Assembly (NCBI GenBank): GCA_004562915.1
Contig: SFQZ01000041.1
Coordinates: 1-24,673, forward strand
Reading direction: 5' to 3'
DNA length: 24,673 nt
Source of the DNA: a bacterium
GTDB taxonomy: Bacteria; Bacillota_A; Clostridia; Lachnospirales; Lachnospiraceae
Both the position numbers and the translations under genes were made by a program. The notes under the pieces were generated by a model. That model saw only the letters and a list, made by a program, of their open reading frames with translations. It had not been told where the DNA came from and did no database searches. Below, piece by piece: positions 1-7,900 of the stretch (position 1 is the stretch's first letter; each line of letters opens with the position of its first letter).

Positions 1-98
1 TAGACACTAACTCGTCGGTTCATTTACTGTATTTGCTCTACGAAGCTAAAAAACGGAACCACTGGTGTATCCGGTGCCACTTTATATCGTGAGAAAAC
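1..98 (+). other. possible relic of IS200/IS605 transposase start
   Basis: In plus frame 3 the first ~90 bases read DTNSSVHLLYLLYEAKKR and then stop at a TGA at 90-92. The stretch DTN..SV.LLY resembles the N-terminus of IS200/IS605 Y1 transposases (roughly DTN.HSV.LLYYHLV), but the conserved tyrosine/histidine core is absent and the frame ends at once. It lies next to the inverted-repeat element at 99-266. It may be a deletion relic of an insertion sequence, or the resemblance may be chance. The window starts here, so the upstream part cannot be seen. Confidence 0.2.
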
Positions 99-266
99 GT
101 GCAAAAAACAGTAGACCATTTTAGAAGCATTGGAGCAAGTGAGCCTGAAGATCCAGCGCTTACGTAGACTTAGGCGCGACGGCTCTCCGGAGCGTCTTAT
201 GTCGAAGTTAGCGATTAGCTGAAGGGGAACGGCCTGCTTCTAAAATGGTCTACTGTTTTTTCGCAC
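99..266. repeat. inverted-repeat element, ~30 bp arms around 105 nt
   Basis: The left arm (99-129) and right arm (235-266) are reverse complements. The innermost 27 bases (A-tract, CAGTAGACC, ATTTTAGAAGCA) match perfectly, and the outer GTGC is separated by a one-base indel (GTGC-A6 against GTGCG-A6). The 105-nt interior is GC-richer than its surroundings. It holds a short stem-loop (GACG-g-CTC/GAG-CGTC around 178-196) and two similar motifs, CTTACGTAGACTT and CTTATGTCGAAGTT. No gene fits inside. A miniature transposable element, an insertion-sequence end, or a structured RNA with a closing stem are all possible. It lies directly downstream of pgeF and could also stop transcription of that operon. 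Confidence 0.75.
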
Positions 267-296
267 GGCTCCCACGATTTCAAAAAGTATACTTTA

Positions 297-1187
297 TCAT
301 GGTTTTAGTGCGAGGAATGCTGCAAGATTCCCTCTTTTTCCTTTGGATGCCCGATGGGAAAATAAAAAGTCAGGATTACAGCAGGTACAGATCTGTGGCA
401 TCTGGATATGCTCCGGTAAAATCCCCGCTTCCAGAAAATTCTCTCTGCAGGCTTCCCATAGGTTCAGCTGATACTTTCCATTCCCTTTGCTTTCCATTAA
501 GTTTCTCCACTTTTCCTGTTCATATACCCTGCGGAATTCATCCGCCACATCTTCGCTGACTTCATAACACTCCATACAAATGGAAGGTCCAATTGCAGTA
601 ATAATATTCTCCGGCTTACATCCAAATTCTTTTGTCATGGCTTCCACAGTCACTTTTCCAATCTTTCCTACAGTTCCCCGCCATCCGGAATGTGACAGCC
701 CTATCGCTTTTCTGACAGGATCCACCAGATACAACGGAACACAGTCGGCATAAAAAGTTGTCAAGGTTACTCCCGGTTCATCTGTAATCAACCCATCTAC
801 ATCTGTATATGGTCTTGGACGTGTCACTCCGTTTCCACAATCCTTTTTCCCAACATGAAGCACATTAGTCGTATGTGTCTGATCCGAACAGACAATACTG
901 TCACAGGAAAATCCTATCGCTTCTGCTATTCTCCGATAATTTTCCCGAACAGCTTCTTCCTCATCTCCCCGGGTGAAACTAAGATTCATAGAGCTGAAAA
1001 TTCCTTTGCTGACACCTCCCAGACGGGTTGTAAACCCGTGGACCACCATATTGGTATTTGTCAGAGTGGGATAGGTAAGATATACTACATCCTGCACTTT
1101 GTTCAGCTGCATCTCTTTGTGCTCTTTCTCTTTCCATCTGATATTATTTAAAACTTCCGCTGTTTTTATCTGACAGCTGTCTTTCAT
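297..1187 (-). CDS. pgeF: peptidoglycan editing factor PgeF / YfiH (laccase-domain) family protein
   Basis: A 296-residue protein of the YfiH/PgeF family, formerly called laccase-domain or polyphenol oxidase proteins. In E. coli, PgeF prevents misincorporation of L-serine for L-alanine in cell-wall precursors; other members show purine-nucleoside activity. Visible hallmarks are FTTRLGGVSKG near residue 52, ADCVPL near 148, HSGWRGT near 167 and ICTCCNPDFLFSHR near the C-terminus, which supply the Cys and His residues of the metal site. The start has a strong GGAGG about 8 nt upstream. A second ATG at residue 26 would match the usual family start, so the first 25 residues may be an extension. 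It is the last gene of the rplS-to-pgeF run, 33 nt after yraN. The exact physiological substrate here is inferred. Confidence 0.93.
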   Translation of the reverse strand: MKDSCQIKTAEVLNNIRWKEKEHKEMQLNKVQDVVYLTYPTLTNTNMVVHGFTTRLGGVSKGIFSSMNLSFTRGDEEEAVRENYRRIAEAIGFSCDSIVCSDQTHTTNVLHVGKKDCGNGVTRPRPYTDVDGLITDEPGVTLTTFYADCVPLYLVDPVRKAIGLSHSGWRGTVGKIGKVTVEAMTKEFGCKPENIITAIGPSICMECYEVSEDVADEFRRVYEQEKWRNLMESKGNGKYQLNLWEACRENFLEAGILPEHIQMPQICTCCNPDFLFSHRASKGKRGNLAAFLALKP

Positions 1188-1220
1188 CTTTCTTTCCTCC
1201 CAATCTAATGATTCAGTCTC

Positions 1221-1577
1221 CTATCTTCGAAAAGGAAAAGCATTTTCATAAATTCGGATCTGTTCCGGTGTTATTGCCACAACATCAAAACGACATGGAG
1301 TATCCAAATTTAATCCCTGCTCAGCCAGATACCAGACAGATACTTTTGAAATCTGCCTTTGCTTCTTTATATTTACCGCTTCCTCAGGGCTTCCGCTTTT
1401 GTTATCTTTTCTGTATTTTACTTCTATAAAAACAAGATACCCCTGGTGATATGCGATAATATCTATTTCACCCGCTCGACATCGGTAGTTTCTCTCTATA
1501 ATCTCATATCCTGATTTTTCCAGATATTCAGCAGCTATCTGCTCCTGTATTTGTCCTATGCTTCTTTTATTTGACAT
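1221..1577 (-). CDS. yraN: YraN family protein (UPF0102)
   Basis: A 118-residue protein with the restriction-endonuclease-like core of the YraN/UPF0102 family. AGEIDIIAYHQGYLVFIEVKYRK carries the E..D..ExK pattern seen in this nuclease fold (about residues 36-58). Full length matches the family norm of 115-125 residues. Its cellular role is not settled; recombination or DNA-processing roles have been proposed. It lies 74 nt downstream of rnhB and 33 nt upstream of pgeF, the standard clostridial order, and is probably co-transcribed with them. The ribosome-binding site (AAAGGA) is modest. No catalytic residue appears to be missing. Confidence 0.93.
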   Translation of the reverse strand: MSNKRSIGQIQEQIAAEYLEKSGYEIIERNYRCRAGEIDIIAYHQGYLVFIEVKYRKDNKSGSPEEAVNIKKQRQISKVSVWYLAEQGLNLDTPCRFDVVAITPEQIRIYENAFPFRR

Positions 1578-1651
1578 GCTGATCCTTTGTTTGGGAGTAA
1601 AACCGGAGTCAATTGCCCCGGATTATTTATACATCAGAACTTCAGCTCTGA

Positions 1652-2410
1652 TCAGTTACAAAAATGTGTAATAAAAGTTTTTCTGTGTATAGGAGAAGGT
1701 CCATACTTTTTCAGTGCCTCTATATGCACTTGTGCACCATATCCTTTATGAGCAGCAAATCCGTATTCCGGCATGATTTTATCATATTCTGTCATAAGTC
1801 TGTCCCTGGTGACTTTAGCAATAATACTGGCTGCTGCAATCGAAACACTCTTTGCATCTCCCTTAATAATCGGTACCTGCGGAATCTCTATTGCCGGAAT
1901 CGTAACCGCATCATTTAAAAGAATCTGCGGACGAACCGGCAGCTTTGCTATCGCTTCCCGCATAGCTTCATAGGTTGCCTGCAGAATATTGATTTCATCA
2001 ATCCTTGCCGGACTTGCGTAACCTACACCAACAGCCACTGCCTCACGCATGATCACATCATAAAGTTCTTCTCTCTTCTTTGCTGAAAGCTTTTTTGAAT
2101 CATTCAGCCATAAAATCTGAGAATCTTTTGGTAGTATCACAGCACCTGCAACAACCGGACCCGCCAGAGGACCCCGACCAGCTTCATCAATACCACAGAC
2201 ATATCCCAGATGATCATATTTTTTCTCGTATACTTTCAGCTGTTCAATCCGGGATTTTTCCTGCTTTAATTTTTCTTTTTCCTTCTCATACTTTTGAACC
2301 AGAGAGATCACGCCGCTGCGGGAGTCCTTCCCATATTCCGCGAGAAGCACTTCTCGTGCAGCCACATCCGCCTGCTCCAGTTCTTTTTTAATTTCACTGA
2401 TTGTCTTCAT
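1652..2410 (-). CDS. rnhB: ribonuclease HII
   Basis: This enzyme cleaves RNA in RNA-DNA hybrids and removes single ribonucleotides from DNA. The 252-residue reading from the ATG at 2410 shows GIDEAGRGPLAGPVVAG (residues 73-89, first acidic pair D75/E76), NDSKKLS (103-109), NDAVTIP (166-172) and GDAKSVSIAAASIIAKVTRD (184-203, late Asp). An N-terminal Lys/Glu-rich helical extension of ~65 residues precedes the core, as in many Firmicutes RNase HII proteins. An in-frame TTG at 2455 would add 15 residues and overlap rbgA by 62 nt. The ATG is preferred because MKTISEIKKEL is the usual family start, and it still overlaps rbgA by 17 nt. Both candidate ribosome-binding sites are weak, suggesting translational coupling. 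Confidence 0.96.
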   Translation of the reverse strand: MKTISEIKKELEQADVAAREVLLAEYGKDSRSGVISLVQKYEKEKEKLKQEKSRIEQLKVYEKKYDHLGYVCGIDEAGRGPLAGPVVAGAVILPKDSQILWLNDSKKLSAKKREELYDVIMREAVAVGVGYASPARIDEINILQATYEAMREAIAKLPVRPQILLNDAVTIPAIEIPQVPIIKGDAKSVSIAAASIIAKVTRDRLMTEYDKIMPEYGFAAHKGYGAQVHIEALKKYGPSPIHRKTFITHFCN

Positions 2411-3266
2411 TTTTTTCTTTTGATACCGGTGGATATTCCAGAGTAATTCTTCCAAGTTTTCCGCTTCGAAACTCTTCCATCAAAATCCCGGCCGCTTTCG
2501 CATAATCCAGTTCCTGACCACGGTTCAGACATTTTCGTTTTTCAGCGATCCCCTCCAATAAGGACAATGGTGTTCCTTCTTCTGAAATACCGTAACGTTG
2601 ATACAATATGCCAGAATAATTGTTCCTGATATGATCCAAAAGTTCCAGCGATAATTCTTCCAGATTTAGAATTTCATCTTTGATAGAACCGATATAAGCA
2701 AGTCGCTTTCCGACTTCCTGATCTTCAAACTTCGGCCATAAAATACCCGGTGTATCTAATAACTCCAGATTTTTGTTCAGCCTTATCCACTGTTTTCCTT
2801 TGGTAACACCCGGTTTATTGCCGGTTTTCGTGCATGCTTTTCCAGCATAAGAATTGATAAATGTTGATTTTCCTACATTGGGAATTCCTACCACCATAGC
2901 TCTTATGGGACGGTTCTTGATTCCTCTGCGTCTGTCTCTCTCAATTTTATCTTTACAGGCTTCCTGTATCACACTCTGTATTGCCTTCAGACCTGCACCT
3001 GTTCTCGAATTTACCTTAAGTACAAAAAATCCTCTTTTCTGAAAATAATCTGTCCATTGTTCATTGTATTTCTCATCTGCCAGATCTGATTTATTCAAAA
3101 GGATCAGACGTGACTTATTTTTTCCCAGCTCATCAATGTCCGGATTCCGACTGCTGAGCGGTATACGGGCATCTACAAGCTCGATAATCAGATCAATCAG
3201 TTTCAGATCTTCCTGCATCTGCCTTCTGGCCTTGGTCATATGACCTGGATACCACTGCAATATCAT
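2394..3266 (-). CDS. ylqF: ribosome biogenesis GTPase YlqF/RbgA
   Basis: A 290-residue circularly permuted GTPase needed for late 50S subunit assembly. The permuted motif order is visible: G4 NKSD at 58-61, then G1 GIPNVGKST at 127-135, G2-like KPGVTKGKQW at 151-160 and G3 DTPG at 171-174. It starts MILQWYPGHMTKARRQM, the characteristic N-terminus of RbgA, which supports the start. The C-terminal helical domain carries the typical GILYQRYGI and AGILMEEFRSGKLGRITLE motifs. It follows lepB by 13 nt and overlaps rnhB at its 3' end. Being in one transcript with rplS fits its ribosome-assembly role. Confidence 0.97.
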   Translation of the reverse strand: MILQWYPGHMTKARRQMQEDLKLIDLIIELVDARIPLSSRNPDIDELGKNKSRLILLNKSDLADEKYNEQWTDYFQKRGFFVLKVNSRTGAGLKAIQSVIQEACKDKIERDRRRGIKNRPIRAMVVGIPNVGKSTFINSYAGKACTKTGNKPGVTKGKQWIRLNKNLELLDTPGILWPKFEDQEVGKRLAYIGSIKDEILNLEELSLELLDHIRNNYSGILYQRYGISEEGTPLSLLEGIAEKRKCLNRGQELDYAKAAGILMEEFRSGKLGRITLEYPPVSKEKNEDNQ

Positions 3267-3279
3267 GTATTCACCTCAA

Positions 3280-3852
3280 TTATTTTATTCTCCCAAGTCT
3301 TTCTTTTGGGGAAATAACGAACCATAATTTTCCGACGATATTTTTCTTTTTTACATTTCCCATATCCACAAAACGGCTGTCTTCACTGTTATTCCGGTTA
3401 TCTCCGAGAACAAAGTATTCCCCGCTCTTCAGGGTAATTCCATTTTCCGCCAGACCCGGATTCTCAATATTCGGAAAATCATACTTCTCCTGATAGATCT
3501 CCCCATCTATCAGGATATGTCCGTCTTTAATCTGAATCGTCTCGCCCGGAAGCCCGACGATTCTTTTGATATGCAAACTTGCATTCTTTTCATTATTCAG
3601 CTTGAAAGCGATAATATCTCCCCTCTTCGGCGTACTGATTTTGTACACTGCTCTGTCCATCAACAAGGTATCTCCTGCCGCAAGCGTCGGATCCATAGAT
3701 CCCTCCTGCATCACTGTAGTCTTCCCAAAACCAACAGCCAGCAGAATTCCCATGACAACTACCGCAATGATTTCCACAATCCATAAAAGGACGGTTTTGA
3801 ATTTTGTAGCCGCAATATAATCCCTTACATATCTTGCTTTAAAAATTCCCAT
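3280..3852 (-). CDS. lepB: signal peptidase I
   Basis: A membrane-anchored type I signal peptidase that removes signal peptides from exported proteins. From the ATG at 3852 it has 190 residues: one N-terminal membrane segment (TVLLWIVEIIAVVVMGILLAV), then the catalytic Ser in EGSMDPTL (S52) and the catalytic Lys in HIKRIVGLPGE (K96), followed by GDNRNNSEDSR, the conserved box E. The alternative TTG at 3867 adds five residues. The ATG is preferred because GAGGAAAAGG lies at suitable spacing. It is the first gene after the rplS terminator and lies 13 nt before rbgA. It probably depends on read-through from the rplS promoter or an unseen internal one. Confidence 0.95.
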   Translation of the reverse strand: MGIFKARYVRDYIAATKFKTVLLWIVEIIAVVVMGILLAVGFGKTTVMQEGSMDPTLAAGDTLLMDRAVYKISTPKRGDIIAFKLNNEKNASLHIKRIVGLPGETIQIKDGHILIDGEIYQEKYDFPNIENPGLAENGITLKSGEYFVLGDNRNNSEDSRFVDMGNVKKKNIVGKLWFVISPKERLGRIK

Positions 3853-3903
3853 TATCCTTTTCCTCAAATTTGATGTTACCGCATTCCGTCATTGTTCATA
3901 GCA

Positions 3904-3939
3904 GAAAACAGGGGCAAGTACCTATCGTATTTGCCCCTG
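3904..3939 (-). terminator. intrinsic terminator after rplS
   Basis: On the minus strand CAGGGGCAA (3939-3931) pairs with TTGCCCCTG (3917-3909) around a 13-nt loop and is followed by TTTTC. It sits between the rplS stop and lepB. It would give a strong monocistronic rplS transcript with partial read-through into lepB-rbgA-rnhB-yraN-pgeF. Confidence 0.8.
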
Positions 3940-3966
3940 CTCCCCCTGCATATAAATATTTCCTTA

Positions 3967-4314
3967 TTATTTTACCAGCTCTTTAACTTTGGCAGCTTTA
4001 CCAACGCGATCTCTCAGATAGTTCAGTTTTGCACGTCTTACTTTACCATGTCTGATAACTTCTACTTTTTCAACGTTTGGAGAATGCAGCGGCCATGTTT
4101 TTTCAACGCCGATACCATTGGAGTTCTTTCTTACTGTGAAAGTCTCACGGCAGCTTCCGCCCTGTTTCTTCAATACTACGCCTTCAAAAACCTGAATTCT
4201 TTCACGGTTTCCTTCTTTGATCTTACCATAAACTCTTACGGTATCACCAACACGAAATGCCGGTACTTCTGCTTTCAGCTGAGCAGCTTCGATGTTTTTA
4301 ATAATCTCGTTCAT
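3967..4314 (-). CDS. rplS: 50S ribosomal protein L19
   Basis: Ribosomal protein L19, at the 30S-50S interface. Its 115 residues match the family length. Signature stretches are FRVGDTVRVYGKIKEGNRERIQVFEGVVLKK, FTVRKNSNGIGVEKTWPLHSPNVEKVEVIRHGKVRRAKLNYLR in pieces across residues 20-105, and RVGKAAKVKE near the end. The ribosome-binding site AAAGGAG is well placed. It has its own consensus promoter (4394-4422), a structured leader and a terminator at 3904-3939, as expected for a highly expressed gene. Confidence 0.98.
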   Translation of the reverse strand: MNEIIKNIEAAQLKAEVPAFRVGDTVRVYGKIKEGNRERIQVFEGVVLKKQGGSCRETFTVRKNSNGIGVEKTWPLHSPNVEKVEVIRHGKVRRAKLNYLRDRVGKAAKVKELVK

Positions 4315-4387
4315 CTTTTTTCTCCTTTATTCTTCGGATGTTCTTAATACACTTCGGTAACAGAGGACCATCTCTTTATTAACACCG
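4315..4387 (-). promoter_or_regulatory. probable L19 leader (autoregulatory 5' UTR)
   Basis: The ~70-nt untranslated leader of rplS can fold. CGGT pairs with ACCG, extended by AC/GT across a small bulge, enclosing an AGAG/CTCT hairpin. Low-GC Gram-positive bacteria commonly carry an L19 leader in this position (known family). The match here is by location and fold, not by alignment. Autoregulation by L19 is inferred. Confidence 0.5.
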
Positions 4388-4393
4388 TGAATT

Positions 4394-4422
4394 ATTATAC
4401 TACACCATAATCACAAATGCAA
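4394..4422 (-). promoter_or_regulatory. sigma-A promoter of rplS
   Basis: On the minus strand TTGCAT (4422-4417), a 17-nt spacer and a perfect TATAAT (4399-4394) lie ~80 nt upstream of the rplS start. This is a near-consensus vegetative promoter, and no other gene starts here. Confidence 0.85.
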
Positions 4423-4446
4423 GCATAAATTAATATCTCTCTCACC

Positions 4447-5844
4447 TTATTCTTTCGCCACAATATTTTGAATCCATACTCCCTTTTTCACCAGGATAAA
4501 ACCGATCACACACTTAATCCAGTCTCCCATCTGTACAAATGCAAAAATCACCACCACAGAGAAAGCTGTATATCTGCTGAACATATAAGCGATCGGTACA
4601 CTGACACACCAGACAAATACGCTGTCAAACAAAAATGTGATGATTGTCTTTCCACCGGATCGCAAAGTAAAGTACGAAGCATGTAAAAATGCATTCTGAG
4701 GCATAAATATGGCCTGTGCCATGATCAGCCATCCGGCAATCATTCTGGTCTCCGTTGTCGTATTGTACAGTTTCGGGAACTGGTGTGCAATGGAAAACAT
4801 AACAAAAGCAACTCCCGTGCAGCATATCACAGAAAAGGCAATCATCTTATTATCTGTATCCCTCGCTTCTTTCATCCGACCGGCACCAAGATGTTGTCCC
4901 ACCACAATAGCCACAGAATCGCCCAGCGCAATAAATACTACATTGAACAGATTCGAAATCGTATTGGCAATATTCAGTGCAGCAACCACACTGAGTCCCC
5001 GCACAGAGTAGCACTGCATTAAAACCGCCATTCCTGCCGCCCATAAGGTTTCATTAACAAGAAGTGGTGAACCTTTGATAATAAATTTTTTAACAAGATG
5101 AACGGGAACTTTCAGGGTACTGTACAGACCTGTCATATACGTATTCTTTTCCTTATGTGTGTGTGTCCAGATCAAAACGATCGCCATCTCCACATATCTG
5201 GAAATTACGGTTGCAATACCCGCACCTATCACGCCAAGAGCCGGCAACCCAAACTTACCATAAATCAACAGATAATTGAATACCAGGTTCACAAATACAG
5301 CAATCACACCTGCCTTCATGGGAACCAGAGTTTCTCCGCACTCTCTCAGCGTACTGGCATATACCTGCACCATCATAAATGCAGGAAGCCCCGTCAGCAT
5401 CACCCTCATATATACTGTTCCATATCTCAGCGCAGCTGCCAGATCTCCTCCGTCACTGCTTCCGCTCAGATATGCCTGAATCAGATAATTTCCTCCTGCA
5501 AGAAATGCAAAGATTGCCAGTGCCGTAAGGATCACAGCCATCCATATTTTAAAGCGGAAAGTGTGGCGGATCCCTTCATCGTCTTTCTGTCCAAAATACT
5601 GCGCAGTAAAAATACCTGCACCGGACAGACCGCCAAAAATACACAGGTTATATACAAAAAGTAACTGATTGACGATCGCAACCCCGGACATCTGCTCTGT
5701 TCCGATCTGACCAACCATAATATTATCCAGAAGGCTCACGAAATTGGTAATTCCATTCTGAATCATAATTGGTACTGCAATTGCAAGTACCATTTTATAA
5801 AATGCTTTATCTCCAATAAATTTTTTTCTTACGCTCTCCCACAT
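4447..5844 (-). CDS. MATE family efflux transporter
   Basis: A 465-residue multidrug and toxic compound extrusion (MATE) transporter, an inner-membrane antiporter driven by Na+ or H+. It has about 12 hydrophobic segments in two pseudo-repeats. The N-terminal signature is visible as AVPIMIQNGITNFVSLLDNIMVGQIGTEQMSGVAIVNQ, read across residues 24-61, and the second half contains NIANTISNLFNVVFIALGDSVAIVVGQHLGAG. The start follows AGGAG with 8 nt spacing, and that site overlaps the glmS stop region, so it is probably translated from the glmS transcript (11 nt gap). The substrate cannot be told from sequence. A link to amino-sugar metabolism is suggested only by position. Confidence 0.93.
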   Translation of the reverse strand: MWESVRKKFIGDKAFYKMVLAIAVPIMIQNGITNFVSLLDNIMVGQIGTEQMSGVAIVNQLLFVYNLCIFGGLSGAGIFTAQYFGQKDDEGIRHTFRFKIWMAVILTALAIFAFLAGGNYLIQAYLSGSSDGGDLAAALRYGTVYMRVMLTGLPAFMMVQVYASTLRECGETLVPMKAGVIAVFVNLVFNYLLIYGKFGLPALGVIGAGIATVISRYVEMAIVLIWTHTHKEKNTYMTGLYSTLKVPVHLVKKFIIKGSPLLVNETLWAAGMAVLMQCYSVRGLSVVAALNIANTISNLFNVVFIALGDSVAIVVGQHLGAGRMKEARDTDNKMIAFSVICCTGVAFVMFSIAHQFPKLYNTTTETRMIAGWLIMAQAIFMPQNAFLHASYFTLRSGGKTIITFLFDSVFVWCVSVPIAYMFSRYTAFSVVVIFAFVQMGDWIKCVIGFILVKKGVWIQNIVAKE

Positions 5845-5855
5845 GGGAATTTCTC

Positions 5856-7694
5856 CTACTCCACTGTCACAGATTTTGCCAGATTCCTCGGCTTATCCAC
5901 GTCCAGACCTTTCGCCACGCTGACATAATATCCCATCAGCTGCAGCGGTATAATTGCCAGACTTGTGGTAAAATACTTTTCGGTCTTGGGCACGTATACA
6001 GAAAAATCTGCCGTATCCTCTATACTATAGTTACCATAACAAGTCAGTCCCATCAGGTATGCACCGCGGCTTTTTACCTCGACCATATTGCTGATTGTTT
6101 TTTCAAACAGTTCTTTTTGGGTCACAACACCCACCACAAGAATACCGTCTTCGATCAGGCTGATTGTTCCATGTTTCAGTTCACCCGCAGCATACGCTTC
6201 GGAATGAATATAACTGATCTCTTTCATTTTCAGGCTGCCCTCAAGGCTGATCGCATAATCAATACCACGGCCAATGAAGAAAATATCTTTTGCATTGGCA
6301 TATTTACTTGCAAACCACTGAATTCGTTCTTTATCATCCAGAACCCGCTGAATCTTTTCAGGCAGAGTATGCAGCTCTTTTACCAATTCCATACTGCGTT
6401 CTTCCGTGATCTGCCCACGAACCACAGCACACTGAATCGCCAGAAGATATACGGCAATCAACTGCGTACTGTACGCTTTCGTAGTTGCAACGGAAATCTC
6501 CGGTCCTGCATACGTATATAAAATATAGTCACTTTCTCTTGCAATACTGGATCCCACCACATTGACAATTCCAAGCACAGGAATTCCTCTTTCTTTAGAA
6601 AGTCTCAAAGCCGCAAGACTATCTGCGGTTTCACCGGACTGGGATACCACGATAACCATGGAATTATTTGCAAACAGAGGATTTCTGTAGCGAAACTCAG
6701 ACGCCAAGTCAACTTCCACCGGAATACCGGCCAGCTCCTCGATTACATATTTTCCTGCCATTCCCACATGATATGCAGAACCACAGGCAACAATATAGAT
6801 TCGTTCTAGATTTTTAAGGACCTCGTCATCAAGTCCGGCTTCACGAAAAGAAATCGTGCCATCTTTTACATAAGCGCCAATAGTATCCTGAACTGCTTTT
6901 GGCTGTTCATGAATCTCTTTCAGCATGAAATGCTCATAACCGCCTTTTTCAGCAGCTTCTGCATCCCATTTGATTTCAACCATTTCTTTTTCGATCTCTT
7001 CCAGATCAATATTATAAAAATGGATCTCCGTTGCGGTCATTTCTGCAATCTCATGATTGCCGATATAATATACCTTTCTCGTACTGTCCAGAATTGCCGG
7101 AACATCAGAAGCAATCAGACATCCTGTATCATTTTTTCCGATAATCAAAGGACTGTCCTTGCGGGCAGCAAACAATTTTCCCGGATAGTCATGAAACATA
7201 ATACCAAAGGCATACGAACCACGAATTCTCAGCATTGCCCGTGAGATAGCCTCCAGCGGAGTTCCTGTCTTTTTATAATAATAATCGATCAGTTTTGTAG
7301 CAACTTCTGTATCCGTCTGGGAATAAAAGGTGTATCCTGACTTTTGAAGTTTTTCTTTCAACTCCTGATAGTTTTCGATAATTCCATTGTGTACAAGTAC
7401 TACCGATTTATCATCTGTACAATGTGGATGTGCATTCTGTACAGATGGTTCACCATGAGTAGCCCAACGAGTATGACCAATCCCGCAGTTTCCCGGTACA
7501 GCAGAACCTGAATCTGTCTTTTCAATCAACGTCTTCAGACGGCCTTTTTCCTTCACTACTTCTATTTTTCCGGTTTCTTCATTTCGAACAGCGATCCCTG
7601 CCGAATCATAACCTCTATATTCCAGCTTCTGCAGTCCTTTCAAAAGGATAGGCGCTGCCTGCAATATTCCATTATATCCAACGATTCCACACAT
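5856..7694 (-). CDS. glmS: glutamine-fructose-6-phosphate aminotransferase (isomerizing)
   Basis: This enzyme makes glucosamine-6-phosphate from fructose-6-phosphate and glutamine, the entry step to UDP-GlcNAc and cell wall. The start is set at the ATG at 7694 because the mature protein must expose the catalytic N-terminal Cys: MCGIVGYNG, with GGAGG 8 nt upstream. The frame is open for another 24 codons upstream, but that would bury Cys2. The 612-residue product has the Ntn glutaminase domain (RGYDSAG, GIGHTRWATHGEP, YNGIIENY-like HNGIIENY), two SIS sugar-binding domains (CGSAYHVG, SQSGETADS, ATTKAYSTQ) and the C-terminal KPRNLAKSVTVE. It is followed closely by a MATE gene. Confidence 0.98.
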   Translation of the reverse strand: MCGIVGYNGILQAAPILLKGLQKLEYRGYDSAGIAVRNEETGKIEVVKEKGRLKTLIEKTDSGSAVPGNCGIGHTRWATHGEPSVQNAHPHCTDDKSVVLVHNGIIENYQELKEKLQKSGYTFYSQTDTEVATKLIDYYYKKTGTPLEAISRAMLRIRGSYAFGIMFHDYPGKLFAARKDSPLIIGKNDTGCLIASDVPAILDSTRKVYYIGNHEIAEMTATEIHFYNIDLEEIEKEMVEIKWDAEAAEKGGYEHFMLKEIHEQPKAVQDTIGAYVKDGTISFREAGLDDEVLKNLERIYIVACGSAYHVGMAGKYVIEELAGIPVEVDLASEFRYRNPLFANNSMVIVVSQSGETADSLAALRLSKERGIPVLGIVNVVGSSIARESDYILYTYAGPEISVATTKAYSTQLIAVYLLAIQCAVVRGQITEERSMELVKELHTLPEKIQRVLDDKERIQWFASKYANAKDIFFIGRGIDYAISLEGSLKMKEISYIHSEAYAAGELKHGTISLIEDGILVVGVVTQKELFEKTISNMVEVKSRGAYLMGLTCYGNYSIEDTADFSVYVPKTEKYFTTSLAIIPLQLMGYYVSVAKGLDVDKPRNLAKSVTVE

Positions 7695-7786
7695 GTACAA
7701 TTCCTCCTTTTCATAAGTCAATGATGCAGCACAAATTTTCCATGCCAGATCGATCATCTTTTTCATTCATAATACTTCAACAGTAT

Positions 7787-7816
7787 ACTATAAAAATTCT
7801 GAAACGTATACAGCAA
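7787..7816 (-). promoter_or_regulatory. candidate promoter of glmS
   Basis: On the minus strand TTGCTG (7816-7811), an 18-nt spacer and TATAGT (7792-7787) lie in the AT-rich region between the divergent glmS and DUF6512 genes. Start would be ~90 nt before the glmS ATG. The leader shows none of the conserved core of the glmS ribozyme. The plus-strand promoter for the DUF6512 gene must also be in 7800-7890, but no convincing -35/-10 pair was found for it. Confidence 0.45.
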
Positions 7817-7900
7817 AAATTATTACAATTATAAAACTTCTAGTAATTTTTACTATAGATTATTTTCAGTACGTATAAATCAATGCTCTCTGAGATATAC

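Noticed and set aside
245..559. Plus-strand open frame of 104 codons
   Set aside because: It lies antisense to pgeF, starts inside the inverted repeat and has no family features; it is a shadow of the real gene.
1632..1652. CAGAACTTCAGCTCTG hairpin between rnhB and yraN
   Set aside because: Short, mismatched stem with no U-tract; unlikely to terminate or regulate.
5098..5664. Long plus-strand open frame inside the MATE gene
   Set aside because: Antisense to a clear MATE transporter; low-complexity His/Ser/Cys-rich translation with no start signal.
7695..7766. Upstream extension of glmS by 24 codons
   Set aside because: GlmS needs Cys as the first residue after Met removal, and the ATG at 7694 has GGAGG; the extension would inactivate the glutaminase.
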